64,000 bases of DNA from Bacteriovorax sp. MedPE-SWde (GTDB lineage Bacteria; Bdellovibrionota; Bacteriovoracia; Bacteriovoracales; Bacteriovoracaceae): assembly GCA_001874305.1 (NCBI GenBank), contig MPCU01000002.1, forward strand, positions 62,001 to 126,000, read 5' to 3'. Each line of letters begins with the position of its first letter. Position 1 is the first letter of the stretch. Position numbers and translations under genes: made by a program. Under the pieces are notes generated by a model. It was not told the origin of the DNA, ran no database searches, and saw nothing but the letters and a program-made list of their open reading frames with translations. This document shows, one piece after another, positions 25,925 to 34,235 of this stretch.

Positions 25925-27178
25925 TTATGGAACCATACGATACGCTTTAGACGCTGCCTTTATTGACTCAGATGACGGCTTGCTTCTAATAGACAGATAA
26001 CCAACACATTCACCATTTTCAAAACACGGAAAGACCGTCGCCTTAACCCAATAGATGCGCCCGTTTCGACCAAGATTCTTTACATAACCCTGCCAGAGCT
26101 TACCTTCTTGAACCGTACTCCACAGATCCTTAAAAGCAGTCTTTGGCATATCTGGATGACGAATCACATTATGAGGCTTTCCAATTAATGAACCAATTTC
26201 ATATTGAGCGACGTCATAGAAGCTCTTATTTGCAAAAGTTATCACTCCTCGATTATCAGTCGCAGAAATTAAGATATCATCATCCTTTAGGATATATTCT
26301 TCTTCTCTTCTACTAAAGCGAGAATTATCACTAAATGAGCTCTGCTCAACAACTGGTAGAAGTCTTTCGAGAGGATCAATAGATTTTTCCATAACACCTT
26401 TCTTTCTTACCAGCTCGAGTAAGTAGTCGAAGGTATTTCCAATCGTATTCAACTCAGAAATATCATTTTCCATTCTAAGAGAATCTTGCTCCATTTGTTT
26501 AAAGTTTTGAAGTGACGTATTAACTGTTCTGTAAAAATTAGATGTTTGCTGATCAATATATTCGGCCTTCTTCTGAGTCAGATCAACCGCCTCTAAAGAA
26601 GTACTCATTTTGCTCTTTGTTGTTTCGATATCCTTAGATAGGTTATTGATCGATGATCCAATTGCAAGAATCTCAGTTTGAATTTTTTCGTTGGCCTGTT
26701 TTGTTGTCTTTGAAAGGTCTTTAACTTCACTTGCAACAACGGCAAAACCTTTACCAGACTCTCCTGCTCTTGCTGCCTCTATTGTCGCATTTAAAGCTAG
26801 TAAATTTGTTTGATCCGCAATTGAGTTAATCGTTTTCAATAGATCATTTACTGACTCAAACTGACGCTCTAGTTCAAGCATTTTATTAGAGACTTCCTCT
26901 AGTTGAGATGAGCTCACTTCGGTCTCGCGGACAACAGTATTCATATAATCATGAATCTCTATAGCATCTTTATTTACTTGTTCAATTTCAGTTTGGATAA
27001 CATCAAAGTCTTCGACACTTTGCTTTATTGAATGGAGTTGTTCAGTAATAGAGCTGCCTGTTTTATTTGCAACGTAGTCTAACTCTGAACCTGCAAGACC
27101 CATAAGCTCATTCTTTAAGGCCTCATGGTTGAACTCTTCAAGTGCTCCACTCTTTGCTTTGGATTCGATATTGTTCAA
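25925..27178 (-). CDS. Cytosolic methyl-accepting chemotaxis-type protein with C-terminal PAS
   Basis: 417 residues from a TTG at 27178; AGGAG lies 7 bases upstream of it, while the upstream TTG at 27193 overlaps that ribosome site. The order is reversed relative to Aer: the coiled-coil signalling domain is N-terminal, with the conserved hairpin tip [40 protein letters not shown]; the PAS domain is C-terminal (about 300-415) with [42 protein letters not shown]. No membrane segment, so it is a soluble receptor, probably for redox or intracellular signals through PAS. No che genes adjoin. Confidence 0.92.
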   Translation of the reverse strand: MNNIESKAKSGALEEFNHEALKNELMGLAGSELDYVANKTGSSITEQLHSIKQSVEDFDVIQTEIEQVNKDAIEIHDYMNTVVRETEVSSSQLEEVSNKMLELERQFESVNDLLKTINSIADQTNLLALNATIEAARAGESGKGFAVVASEVKDLSKTTKQANEKIQTEILAIGSSINNLSKDIETTKSKMSTSLEAVDLTQKKAEYIDQQTSNFYRTVNTSLQNFKQMEQDSLRMENDISELNTIGNTFDYLLELVRKKGVMEKSIDPLERLLPVVEQSSFSDNSRFSRREEEYILKDDDILISATDNRGVITFANKSFYDVAQYEIGSLIGKPHNVIRHPDMPKTAFKDLWSTVQEGKLWQGYVKNLGRNGRIYWVKATVFPCFENGECVGYLSIRSKPSSESIKAASKAYRMVP

Positions 27179-27271
27179 GAAATAACTCCTCAATTTTAAA
27201 TTTCTTACACATTGATTATAAATGTAAAAAAAATAAAATGAAGTGCAAATTCTTGCCTGATCAATATCAGC

Positions 27272-27511
27272 TTATTTTTTTAAAGAGTTTAAATAATGAC
27301 TAAGCTTCATGACACCTTGATCCACCGCCTCACTCTTATCTTCGTGATCAAAACCCTGACAAATATGTTTAAAGATTTTCTTAGATTCACGGAAAACGAT
27401 ATCAACTTCAAAAACAAATTTTGTACGAATTTTATTGACAGAGACTCTACCTAATAAACTATCATTGTTGCTTATATCAATATAGAAGTCCTGAGGGAAT
27501 TCTTCTTTCAT
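27272..27511 (-). CDS. Small cytoplasmic protein, unknown function
   Basis: 79 residues. The open frame runs much further upstream, but that part is antisense to the YceI gene; the ATG at 27511 has AGGA nearby and leaves a normal protein beginning MKEEFPQDFYIDISNN. It is mixed alpha/beta with a strand GRVSVNKIRTKFVFEVDIVF and an amphipathic C-terminal helix. No domain recognised. It is divergent from the YceI gene, with 19 bases between start codons. Confidence 0.6.
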   Translation of the reverse strand: MKEEFPQDFYIDISNNDSLLGRVSVNKIRTKFVFEVDIVFRESKKIFKHICQGFDHEDKSEAVDQGVMKLSHYLNSLKK

Positions 27512-27530
27512 TGCTAATCCTGGAGAGATG

Positions 27531-28076
27531 ATGAGAATTATACTAACTACTATTTTACTAGTTGTCATGACTAACTCTTTTGCAGAGTGCGTTAAGTTTA
27601 CGAACAAGAATACTAAGGTTAACTGGACCGCTTTTAAGACACCAGCAAAGGCCGGAGTAAATGGATCTTTTACAAAATTCAATATTTCAGCAGCAAAGAA
27701 AATGGGAAATCTAAAAGATGTTCTCATCGGATCAACTTTCACTATCAACTCTTCAAGTGTTGCAACTAAGAACGCAAGTCGTGACAAGAAAATTGTTAAA
27801 AACTTCTTCCCTTCAGTAAAGATTTCTGGAAAAGTAAGAGCTATAAAGAAAGGTATGCTAATCACAGATATGGTTATGAATGGAAAGAAAGTTATGGTTC
27901 CACTTAAGTACTCTTTAAATGGAAATAACTTTTCAGCGAAAGCAACTATTGATGTTCTAGACTTCATGATGAATAAGCAACTAGGTGCAATTAATAAGGC
28001 ATGTAAGGCACTTCACGAAGGAAAGACTTGGAATGATGTTAATGTTGAGATTTCAACAGAAATGACTTCTTGCTAA
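27531..28076 (+). CDS. YceI-family periplasmic protein
   Basis: 181 residues. Of two tandem ATGs the second (27531) has a better spacing to GGAGAG and gives the signal peptide MRIILTTILLVVMTNSFA. The mature protein has the YceI lipocalin-like pattern: CVKFTNKNTKVNWTAFKTPAKAGVNGSFTKFN, then STFTINSSSVATKNASRDKKIVKNFFP and IKKGMLITDMVMNGKKVMVPLKYSLNG. YceI proteins bind isoprenoid or other amphipathic ligands in a beta-barrel. It is followed after 27 bases by the CBS gene, so the two are probably co-transcribed. Confidence 0.88.
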   Translation: MRIILTTILLVVMTNSFAECVKFTNKNTKVNWTAFKTPAKAGVNGSFTKFNISAAKKMGNLKDVLIGSTFTINSSSVATKNASRDKKIVKNFFPSVKISGKVRAIKKGMLITDMVMNGKKVMVPLKYSLNGNNFSAKATIDVLDFMMNKQLGAINKACKALHEGKTWNDVNVEISTEMTSC

Positions 28077-28103
28077 GAAAATAATCCAAGGGGGTAAGCA
28101 GTT

Positions 28104-28709
28104 ATGAGTTTTATAGTATCTTTTAAAGGTCAATTCAAACCTTACCCTCTTCCCGATCTCTCACACTACGACAGAGTACATAATGTCTATAAGTCCAAGA
28201 AGACTGGGCCAATAAAAGATGACGAAGCAGGCCGTGACTCTCATTTTGAATCTGGTAAATCTGGCGCATCTACAGGTATCTCTACATATAAGAAATCTGA
28301 TAAGGAATTTAAGAAAGAAAAGATTCCACATCAAGCAAGAGATCTTATGTCGACAAATGTTAAAGTCATGAGTGAGCAAGCTAGCTATCAAGATGCAATG
28401 GAGCTTTTAAAGAAGCATGGATTTCGCCATATACCAGTTATTAACAATGAGAACTCACTTGTAGGAATTGTTTCAGAGAAAGATCTCCTTACTGCAAATA
28501 ACACGCAAAGAGTTTCTCAAATAATGTCTGATAAAGTTCTAACTTGTTTGGACACAACGAGATTACAAGATATCGCAAAAATTATGCTTCATGAAAAGCT
28601 TGGCGCTCTTCCTGTGGTAAATGAAAAATTTATTCTAGTCGGAATAGTAACTCAAACAGATATTCTTCACTTCGTTACAAATATCATGTCTATAAATGAT
28701 CTCTTCTAA
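28104..28709 (+). CDS. CBS-domain protein
   Basis: 201 residues. The C-terminal two thirds is a CBS pair: ARDLMSTNVKVMSEQASYQDAMELL through HIPVINNENSLVGIVSEKDLL (about 78-125), then SQIMSDKVLTCLDTTRLQDIAKIML through LPVVNEKFILVGIVTQTDIL (about 140-193). CBS pairs bind adenine nucleotides and act as energy sensors. The N-terminal 70 residues are unstructured and charged. Ribosome site AAGGGGGT. Its stop overlaps the convergent DUF3365 gene by 4 bases. Confidence 0.92.
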   Translation: MSFIVSFKGQFKPYPLPDLSHYDRVHNVYKSKKTGPIKDDEAGRDSHFESGKSGASTGISTYKKSDKEFKKEKIPHQARDLMSTNVKVMSEQASYQDAMELLKKHGFRHIPVINNENSLVGIVSEKDLLTANNTQRVSQIMSDKVLTCLDTTRLQDIAKIMLHEKLGALPVVNEKFILVGIVTQTDILHFVTNIMSINDLF

Positions 28710-29212
28710 TTAAACTCAACCCAGAAAATGCCTCTAAAGTCTCCGGCCTTATACCCCGTTGCCTTATCTAGTGGATAGAGGGAGTTTATTTCTTTTTTTA
28801 GAGAACTAGAGATTTGGCTACCATGACATGTAAGACAAAGGCCTTTAAGGTAGATTGGTTCAACATAGGCCGTCTTATCACTATCAATTCTTATCACACG
28901 AGGCTTTTTAGACTTAGTTTTCTCGTAGTCTATAAGAGCTTTACTCATCCAAGGAGATGGTGCATTTTTTGGATTTCTATTTTTTAGAGAACTTCTTCCG
29001 ACTTTGTACTTCTTAGTAGATTTAGAATCTGTAATATCCATTGCTTTAATATTACAAACTTTAAGAGCACCCATTGCTCCATGAGACTTAAGTCCGGCCT
29101 TTAGTTCCTTCATTAAAGATTTCTTTAAAGGAAGTAGTGCCTCCTTTCCTCTTTCAGAATAATTATCTGCAAAAGTAAAAAAACTAAGAAGTGATATAAG
29201 CAAGACTTTCAT
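28706..29212 (-). CDS. Secreted DUF3365 (Tll0287-like) haem protein
   Basis: 168 residues from the ATG at 29212 with signal peptide MKVLLISLLSFFTFA. The pattern GKEALLPLKKSLMKELKAGLKSHGAMGALKVCNIKA, then RNPKNAPSPWMSKALIDYE and GLCLTCHGSQ matches the DUF3365/Tll0287-like fold, a PAS-like domain with a c-type haem; CxxCH is at residues 126-130. Haem is therefore attached covalently in the periplasm. It follows the persulfide dioxygenase gene with 15 bases between and is probably co-transcribed, so it may be a redox partner or sensor in sulfur handling. Confidence 0.85.
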   Translation of the reverse strand: MKVLLISLLSFFTFADNYSERGKEALLPLKKSLMKELKAGLKSHGAMGALKVCNIKAMDITDSKSTKKYKVGRSSLKNRNPKNAPSPWMSKALIDYEKTKSKKPRVIRIDSDKTAYVEPIYLKGLCLTCHGSQISSSLKKEINSLYPLDKATGYKAGDFRGIFWVEFN

Positions 29213-29227
29213 CTTTATTCTCCACAT

Positions 29228-30082
29228 TTAAAAGCTTAAAGGGATTTTAATATAGCGAGTCCCATTAGAGTCTTCATCAGGTAAGTTTCCCGCTTTCATA
29301 TTTACCTGGATACTTGGTAAAAGTAGTTTTGGTGCATTTAGTTGAGCATCACGATTCTTTCTAAAGGTAACAAAATCTTCTTTTGACGTTCCCGCCTTTA
29401 ATTGAATATTGCTTTGTCTTTGCTCTTTAATTGTTGTCTCCCAAGCGATTTCTCTACCGCCCGGGCCATAGTCATGACCAACGAATACCCTAGTGTCTTC
29501 AGGAAGTTCGTAAATCTTCATGAGTGAATCGTAGAGTTGTTCTGCATCACCTTTTGGAAAGTCACAACGACCTGTTCCCATATCAGGCATGAATACAGCG
29601 TCCCCTGTAAAAATAGCATCACCTATGAGAAAACTGACACACGCTGGAGTATGTCCAGGAGTAGATAAGATTTTAATTTCTAAGCTACCTGCATTGAGTA
29701 TATCTTTATCAGCTAGAAGTTTATCAAATTGCGAGCCATCACATGGGCATGTTTCCCCCATATTAAACACAGGTGCAAAAACCTCTTGAACAATTTTGAT
29801 ATTTTCGTGGATTGCAGTAACTGCATTTGGGAACTCATTCTTTAGAAGTTGAGAAGATGAAATATGATCTGCATGTACATGAGTTTCTAAAATATAATGT
29901 AGAGATAGACTTTGAGATTTAATAAAATCTTTAACTAAATTAAAACTCTCTTGAGTTAGTTTTCCAGAAGGTGCATCAAAATTGTATACAGGATCAATAA
30001 CCACTGCATCTTTTGTTGCTTCATCAAATACGATGTATGTCATTGTATTTGTACCTTTATCAAAGAACGACTGAATTTTCAT
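29228..30082 (-). CDS. Persulfide dioxygenase (ETHE1/Blh-like)
   Basis: 284 residues from the ATG at 30082, which has GGGATAT upstream. MBL fold with His68-x-His70-x-Asp72-His73 in LETHVHADH and the ETHE1-specific GDAVFMPDMGTGRCDFPKGDA and VFVGHDYGPGGREIAWET. These proteins oxidise glutathione or CoA persulfide to sulfite using a mononuclear iron. The context (Crp/Fnr regulator, TauE/SafE exporter, DUF3365 haem protein) fits sulfide detoxification with sulfite export. An FNR-type box lies at about -40 of its expected transcript start. Confidence 0.93.
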   Translation of the reverse strand: MKIQSFFDKGTNTMTYIVFDEATKDAVVIDPVYNFDAPSGKLTQESFNLVKDFIKSQSLSLHYILETHVHADHISSSQLLKNEFPNAVTAIHENIKIVQEVFAPVFNMGETCPCDGSQFDKLLADKDILNAGSLEIKILSTPGHTPACVSFLIGDAIFTGDAVFMPDMGTGRCDFPKGDAEQLYDSLMKIYELPEDTRVFVGHDYGPGGREIAWETTIKEQRQSNIQLKAGTSKEDFVTFRKNRDAQLNAPKLLLPSIQVNMKAGNLPDEDSNGTRYIKIPLSF

Positions 30083-30140
30083 ATATATCCCTTTCAACAT
30101 CAACTTTATTTAAATTTATATTAGTATTTGAATAAAAAAC

Positions 30141-30154
30141 ATGACCATCGTCAA
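30141..30154. promoter_or_regulatory. FNR/CRP-type binding site between dioxygenase and regulator genes
   Basis: ATGACCATCGTCAA, a near-perfect palindrome of the TTGAC-N4-GTCAA class. Its centre lies about 40 bases upstream of the expected minus-strand transcript start (-10 TATAAA near 30115-30120), as in class II activation. On the plus strand it covers the -35 region of the regulator gene. Confidence 0.6.
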
Positions 30155-30164
30155 ATAACTTTAG

Positions 30165-30170
30165 TAAAAT
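30165..30170 (+). promoter_or_regulatory. -10 box of the regulator gene, leaderless start
   Basis: TAAAAT (30165-30170) ends 6 bases before the ATG at 30177 and no ribosome site is visible. ATGACC (30141-30146) could be a -35 within the FNR box. Confidence 0.45.
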
Positions 30171-30176
30171 ACTCTT

Positions 30177-30827
30177 ATGAGCTTTGAATTTAGTGAGAAA
30201 TATGACTTATTGTCCCAATTAACAGAGGCGCAAAAAAGTCGACTCGTACATATTAAGACTTCAAAAGGTGACATCATCTACCATCAGGGAGATGCCCCAA
30301 CAGGTATCTACCATGTTAAAAGCGGGCATATAGGCCTCATAACAATCACCCCAAATGGAAATGAATCACTTTTGCGTGTCTTTGGCCCAAACTATTTCTT
30401 CGGCCATAGGTCACTAATTAGTAATGAAGACTATCATGCAACAACTTTATCTTTGGTAGACTGCGAAATGGTATTTATTCCTAAAGATGATTTTGATGAG
30501 ATCGTTCATGAAAACCCAAATATACTTATGCATGTCGCTCAAGTCCTAGCAAAGGAACTTAGAAGAGCTGAAAATAAGTTTAGAGACCTTGCCCTATCAA
30601 ATGTAACGTCAAGAATTATGCAAACACTGGCCTTTATTAAGTCAAGATATCCTGACCATAAATGGACAAGGAAAGAGATTGGCGAATACTGTGGAGCTAA
30701 GACAGAGACAGTTTCACGTGTTCTTGGAAGACTTGAAAAAGAAGGTCTCATACAAAAGAAAGGCCGCTCTATTATAATTCCAAGTACTGAAGATCTCTAC
30801 AGTCGAGCAGAAGAAATCGATGATTAA
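30177..30827 (+). CDS. Crp/Fnr-family transcription regulator
   Basis: 216 residues. N-terminal cNMP-binding fold with GDIIYHQGDAPTGIYHVKSGHIGL and LRVFGPNYFFGHRSLISNEDYHATTLSL; C-terminal winged HTH with WTRKEIGEYCGAKTETVSRVLGRLEKEGLI, the recognition helix being KTETVSRVLGRL. The N-terminal Cys cluster of true FNR is missing, so it does not carry the FNR [4Fe-4S] centre in that form. The recognition helix E..SR matches the family that reads TGA-N6-TCA. It lies between the divergent dioxygenase gene and the exporter gene, both of which have such boxes. Confidence 0.92.
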   Translation: MSFEFSEKYDLLSQLTEAQKSRLVHIKTSKGDIIYHQGDAPTGIYHVKSGHIGLITITPNGNESLLRVFGPNYFFGHRSLISNEDYHATTLSLVDCEMVFIPKDDFDEIVHENPNILMHVAQVLAKELRRAENKFRDLALSNVTSRIMQTLAFIKSRYPDHKWTRKEIGEYCGAKTETVSRVLGRLEKEGLIQKKGRSIIIPSTEDLYSRAEEIDD

Positions 30828-30836
30828 TACTGTAGT

Positions 30837-30876
30837 TTGATCTTCATCAAGAAAGGAAATCTCTTTTTATTATATT
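30837..30876 (+). promoter_or_regulatory. Perfect FNR-type box and -10 of the TauE/SafE gene
   Basis: TTGATCTTCATCAA (30837-30850) matches TTGAT-N4-ATCAA perfectly. TATATT (30871-30876) is placed so that the box centre is about -40 from the expected start, the standard class II activator position. Confidence 0.78.
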
Positions 30877-30896
30877 ATTCTGTTTAAGGAGAATAT

Positions 30897-31697
30897 ATGG
30901 TTTTAGGATATTTCTTGGCATTACTCATAGGTTTAAGCTTAGGTTTACTAGGTGGCGGTGGGTCTATTCTCACTGTACCTATCCTTGTCTATGTACTAGA
31001 TATGGCACCCAAAACTTCTATTGCACTTAGTTTAGCAATTGTAGGGACAACAAGCTTCATAGGTGCAATCACTCATTTTAAAAAGGGTAATATTAATCTG
31101 AAGGTTGCAGCAGTATTTGGGCCAGTAGCAATGCTTGGAGCATTTCTTGGTGCGAAGATCTCAGCTCATATGGTCGGCAGTACTCAGCTAATTGCCTTTG
31201 CTGTAATAATGCTACTCGCCAGTATTTCCATGTTTAAAAGTAGAGAGGATACCCAGGCCCAGGAAAAAGAGTTGAACTATCTTCTTATATCACTACAAGC
31301 AATTGTCGTAGGAATTGTTACAGGCATTGTTGGAGTCGGAGGCGGTTTTTTAATTGTACCAGCTCTTGTTATTTTGACAGGAATATCAATGAAGCAGGCA
31401 GTGGGAACTTCCCTATTAATAATTGCTCTAAACTCTATAAGCGGCTTTGTGGGTTATATTGATCAAGTTGTAATTCCATGGAAATTTCTCATCACATTTA
31501 CAACTCTTACAAGCGTAGGGATTATTCTTGGTGGATTTCTTATAAGCTACATTCCTTCTAAACTACTGAAAAAGTTCTTTGCAGTCTTTCTTATCGTCAT
31601 GGGCATCTTTATTCTCTATAAGAACAAAGACGTGATTACAGACACTAGACGCAGTGTGACACCAGATACTTTTAACATAATCAAAAAATATTCTTGA
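30897..31697 (+). CDS. TauE/SafE (TSUP) family sulfite/organosulfonate exporter
   Basis: 266 residues with eight hydrophobic segments and the paired TSUP glycine motifs: LSLGLLGGGGSILTVPILVYV near the N-terminus and VTGIVGVGGGFLIVPALVIL in the second half, each in a four-helix repeat. TSUP proteins move sulfite, sulfonates or related anions across the inner membrane. Ribosome site AAGGAG. The adjoining persulfide dioxygenase would make sulfite, so sulfite export is likely here. Controlled by the FNR-type box above. Confidence 0.9.
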   Translation: MVLGYFLALLIGLSLGLLGGGGSILTVPILVYVLDMAPKTSIALSLAIVGTTSFIGAITHFKKGNINLKVAAVFGPVAMLGAFLGAKISAHMVGSTQLIAFAVIMLLASISMFKSREDTQAQEKELNYLLISLQAIVVGIVTGIVGVGGGFLIVPALVILTGISMKQAVGTSLLIIALNSISGFVGYIDQVVIPWKFLITFTTLTSVGIILGGFLISYIPSKLLKKFFAVFLIVMGIFILYKNKDVITDTRRSVTPDTFNIIKKYS

Positions 31698-31752
31698 ATA
31701 TTCTCTAGCGCATGAGACAATTTAGTAGTCTAGCCGTGTTCAGGAGGAACAG

Positions 31753-33024
31753 ATGGGTCTTTTAAATTCTTTGCAAACAAGTATTTCAGGTATTCAAGCA
31801 AGTAGTCAAAGGATGGGTTCTGTCTCAGACAATATTACTAATGCCGGAACTGCCGGGTTCAAAGGTAGCAACGCTGAATTTGAAGAAGCACTATCCACAT
31901 CAATCGATGAACATAGCAACCCTGTCTCGGCCCATGCTGGTACGAAACACTCACAGACAAAAATGAATATGGGCCAAGGTGATATATCTCGATCTACCGC
32001 TTCAACAGATATGGCCATCAATGGTGAAGGTTTCTTCAGGCTCGAGACTAAATTTGGAACGGCCTATACAAGAGACGGTTCATTTCAATTTAATAAAGAA
32101 GGTGAACTCGTAAATGGCGATGGACATAAAGTTCAAGGTTATAGAGTTGGTGAAGATGGTAAGGTTACGACTCAACAAGGACCGATTAAGTTAGAAAGAA
32201 CAGAGAAGCCAGGAACAGGAACATCAAAAGTTGATCTCGTCTTAAATTTAGATGCAAGAGAGAATACTAAGGTCTTTGATCCATTAAACCCAAGAGAGAC
32301 TTCTAACTTTTCAAAAGAAGTGAAAATTTTTGATGCTCAAGGAAAGGAAAAGTACATAACTGTATATTTCTCAAAAATAGATAATAATCAGTGGCAATAC
32401 AATGCAATGGTTGATGGAGAAGACTATCCAGGAGGAGTTAAAGGTACAAAGTATCCTGGAGGAAGTGGAGTCTTAACTTTTAATAACGGCAAACTACAAA
32501 GTGAAAATAAAATATCTGGGAACTTTAATTTTAAAGACACTGGAGCACAGGAAATAGATATCGACTTTGGTGAATCAATCACTGAAGGTGGTGACGGTGG
32601 CTATGCGACAACAACTTTTGGTACAAAGTCATCAGTCTCAAAGTTTAGATCTAATGGAAATAAAGAAGCGACTTTAAAGTCAATTGGCTTTGGTCCAGAT
32701 GGAATGCTACAGGCCTACTTTGATAATGGCGAAGTCGATGATGTCTCACAACTTATGCTTGGTAAGTTTCAAAATAATCAAGGTCTAAAGAAAATTGGTG
32801 GGAACTTATTTGTAGAGACCAACTCTTCAGGCCAAGCATCTCTTGGAAACCCAGGTACAGAAGGTCGTGGAAACATTCTTTCTCAATCAGTTGAAATGTC
32901 CAATGTTGATATCTCTAATGAATATGTAAATTTGATGAAGTCACAAGCGACTTTCGCTGCGAACTCAAAGACCTTAAGTGTCTCTGATCAACTTCTTCAA
33001 AAAGTTATCAATATGAAAAACTAA
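31753..33024 (+). CDS. flgE: Flagellar hook protein FlgE
   Basis: 423 residues. FlgE polymerises into the hook that links the basal body rod to the filament. Visible: N-terminal MGLLNSLQTSISGIQASSQRMGSVSDNITNAGTAGFKGSNAEF (D0 rod region), the early NGEGFFRL and YTRDGSFQFNKEGELVN blocks, and the C-terminal EYVNLMKSQATFAANSKTLSVSDQLLQKVIN helix that folds back with the N-terminus. Strong ribosome site AGGAGGAA. No other flagellar gene is in the window, so it stands alone rather than in a hook operon. Confidence 0.95.
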   Translation: MGLLNSLQTSISGIQASSQRMGSVSDNITNAGTAGFKGSNAEFEEALSTSIDEHSNPVSAHAGTKHSQTKMNMGQGDISRSTASTDMAINGEGFFRLETKFGTAYTRDGSFQFNKEGELVNGDGHKVQGYRVGEDGKVTTQQGPIKLERTEKPGTGTSKVDLVLNLDARENTKVFDPLNPRETSNFSKEVKIFDAQGKEKYITVYFSKIDNNQWQYNAMVDGEDYPGGVKGTKYPGGSGVLTFNNGKLQSENKISGNFNFKDTGAQEIDIDFGESITEGGDGGYATTTFGTKSSVSKFRSNGNKEATLKSIGFGPDGMLQAYFDNGEVDDVSQLMLGKFQNNQGLKKIGGNLFVETNSSGQASLGNPGTEGRGNILSQSVEMSNVDISNEYVNLMKSQATFAANSKTLSVSDQLLQKVINMKN

Positions 33025-33082
33025 CGCGACACACACTAGCTGAAAATTAGATTAATAACCCTTACTATGGTAAAAATAGTAC

Positions 33083-34225
33083 ATGGAAATTAATTTTAAA
33101 AATGCTTTTGATAAAGAACTTAAGTTAAACAGATACCCTGTATCTCGAGACAAGAGTTTAAGAGCATGGGATGCAGCTGATGAACTTCTCTTAGAAGAAC
33201 TTGCTCAAAACGAAAATAGAAACTTATCAGATAAGAAGATATTAATTATTAATGATAGTTTTGGAGCACTTGGCCTATCTTTAATCGATTATAATATTGA
33301 AAACTATACTGACTCTTATATTACGTCAGAAGCAATTAAGGCCAATTGTGAATCTAATGGTCTTACTCCTATTTCAATCTCAAATGACTTAGAAGAGCTT
33401 AAAGATCTTACAGAAGGTTCAAACTTATTTGATATAGTAATTATTAAACTACCAAAGAACCTTTCGTTCTTTGAAGATATCCTCTGCCATATTTCTAAAG
33501 TTACTGGCCCCCATTCAGAGATCATCTGTGCGGGAATGATTAAGCATATGGCCAAGAACTCATTTGATCTTCTTGCCAAATATATTGGAGAGACAACAAC
33601 GAGTTTGGCCAAGAAGAAAGCACGACTCATTTTTGCTAAGAAACAAGTCGAATCAATAGAGTCTCCTTTTCCAATAAAACTAAGTATCCCTTCTTTTAAA
33701 GATAAAATTGTTAATCATTCAAATCTCTTTTCAAGAGAAAAGCTAGATATTGGAACGAGATTTTTTCTAGAAAATATTCCAAGTGATGGCTACCAAAACA
33801 TTCTAGACCTTGGCTGTGCCAATGGTATCATCGGAATTCAAGCAAAGAAGAAGAATCCAAGTGCAAAGATTCACTTCTCAGATGTCTCATATATGGCCAT
33901 TAAAAGCGCGAAACAAAACTTCGCAGATAGATTCCCTATTAAAGATTGTAAACTCGAATGGACCAACTGCTATGAAGGTGCACATCAAACAGAATTAGAT
34001 CTTGTTCTTTGTAATCCTCCATTTCATCAAGAAAATACGATCGGAGATTTCATAGCAATACAAATGTTTCATGATGCCCACAAGGCATTAGCACCAGGAG
34101 GACGAATAAGAGTCATAGGAAATCGTCACCTTGGTTATCATGTTAAGTTAAAAAAAATATTCAATAACTCAGAAGTCATTACCCAAAATAAGAAATTCGT
34201 AATTATAGAAAGTATAAAAAAATAA
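33083..34225 (+). CDS. rlmG: RsmC/RlmG-type rRNA (guanine-N2) methyltransferase
   Basis: 380 residues, the length of RlmG, which methylates G1835 of 23S rRNA. N-terminal half is a degenerate MTase domain; the C-terminal half is active: DLGCANGIIGIQAKKKN (SAM loop), VLCNPPFHQ (catalytic NPPF), then the RlmG-typical GGRIRVIGNRHLGYHVKLK. The GNRHLxYH block favours RlmG over RsmC. There is no clear ribosome site; a TAAAAA/AAAAAT hexamer lies just upstream, suggesting a leaderless start, though less clearly than elsewhere. Confidence 0.88.
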   Translation: MEINFKNAFDKELKLNRYPVSRDKSLRAWDAADELLLEELAQNENRNLSDKKILIINDSFGALGLSLIDYNIENYTDSYITSEAIKANCESNGLTPISISNDLEELKDLTEGSNLFDIVIIKLPKNLSFFEDILCHISKVTGPHSEIICAGMIKHMAKNSFDLLAKYIGETTTSLAKKKARLIFAKKQVESIESPFPIKLSIPSFKDKIVNHSNLFSREKLDIGTRFFLENIPSDGYQNILDLGCANGIIGIQAKKKNPSAKIHFSDVSYMAIKSAKQNFADRFPIKDCKLEWTNCYEGAHQTELDLVLCNPPFHQENTIGDFIAIQMFHDAHKALAPGGRIRVIGNRHLGYHVKLKKIFNNSEVITQNKKFVIIESIKK

Positions 34226-34235
34226 AGGAGAATTT

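Noticed and set aside
27272-27967. 231-codon minus-strand open frame
   Set aside because: Its upstream two thirds are antisense to the YceI gene with low-complexity hydrophobic content; only 27272-27511 from an ATG with a ribosome site was kept.
31694-31740. Sigma-28 promoter upstream of flgE
   Set aside because: GCCGTGTT vaguely resembles the GCCGATAA -10, but no TAAA -35 lies at the right distance.
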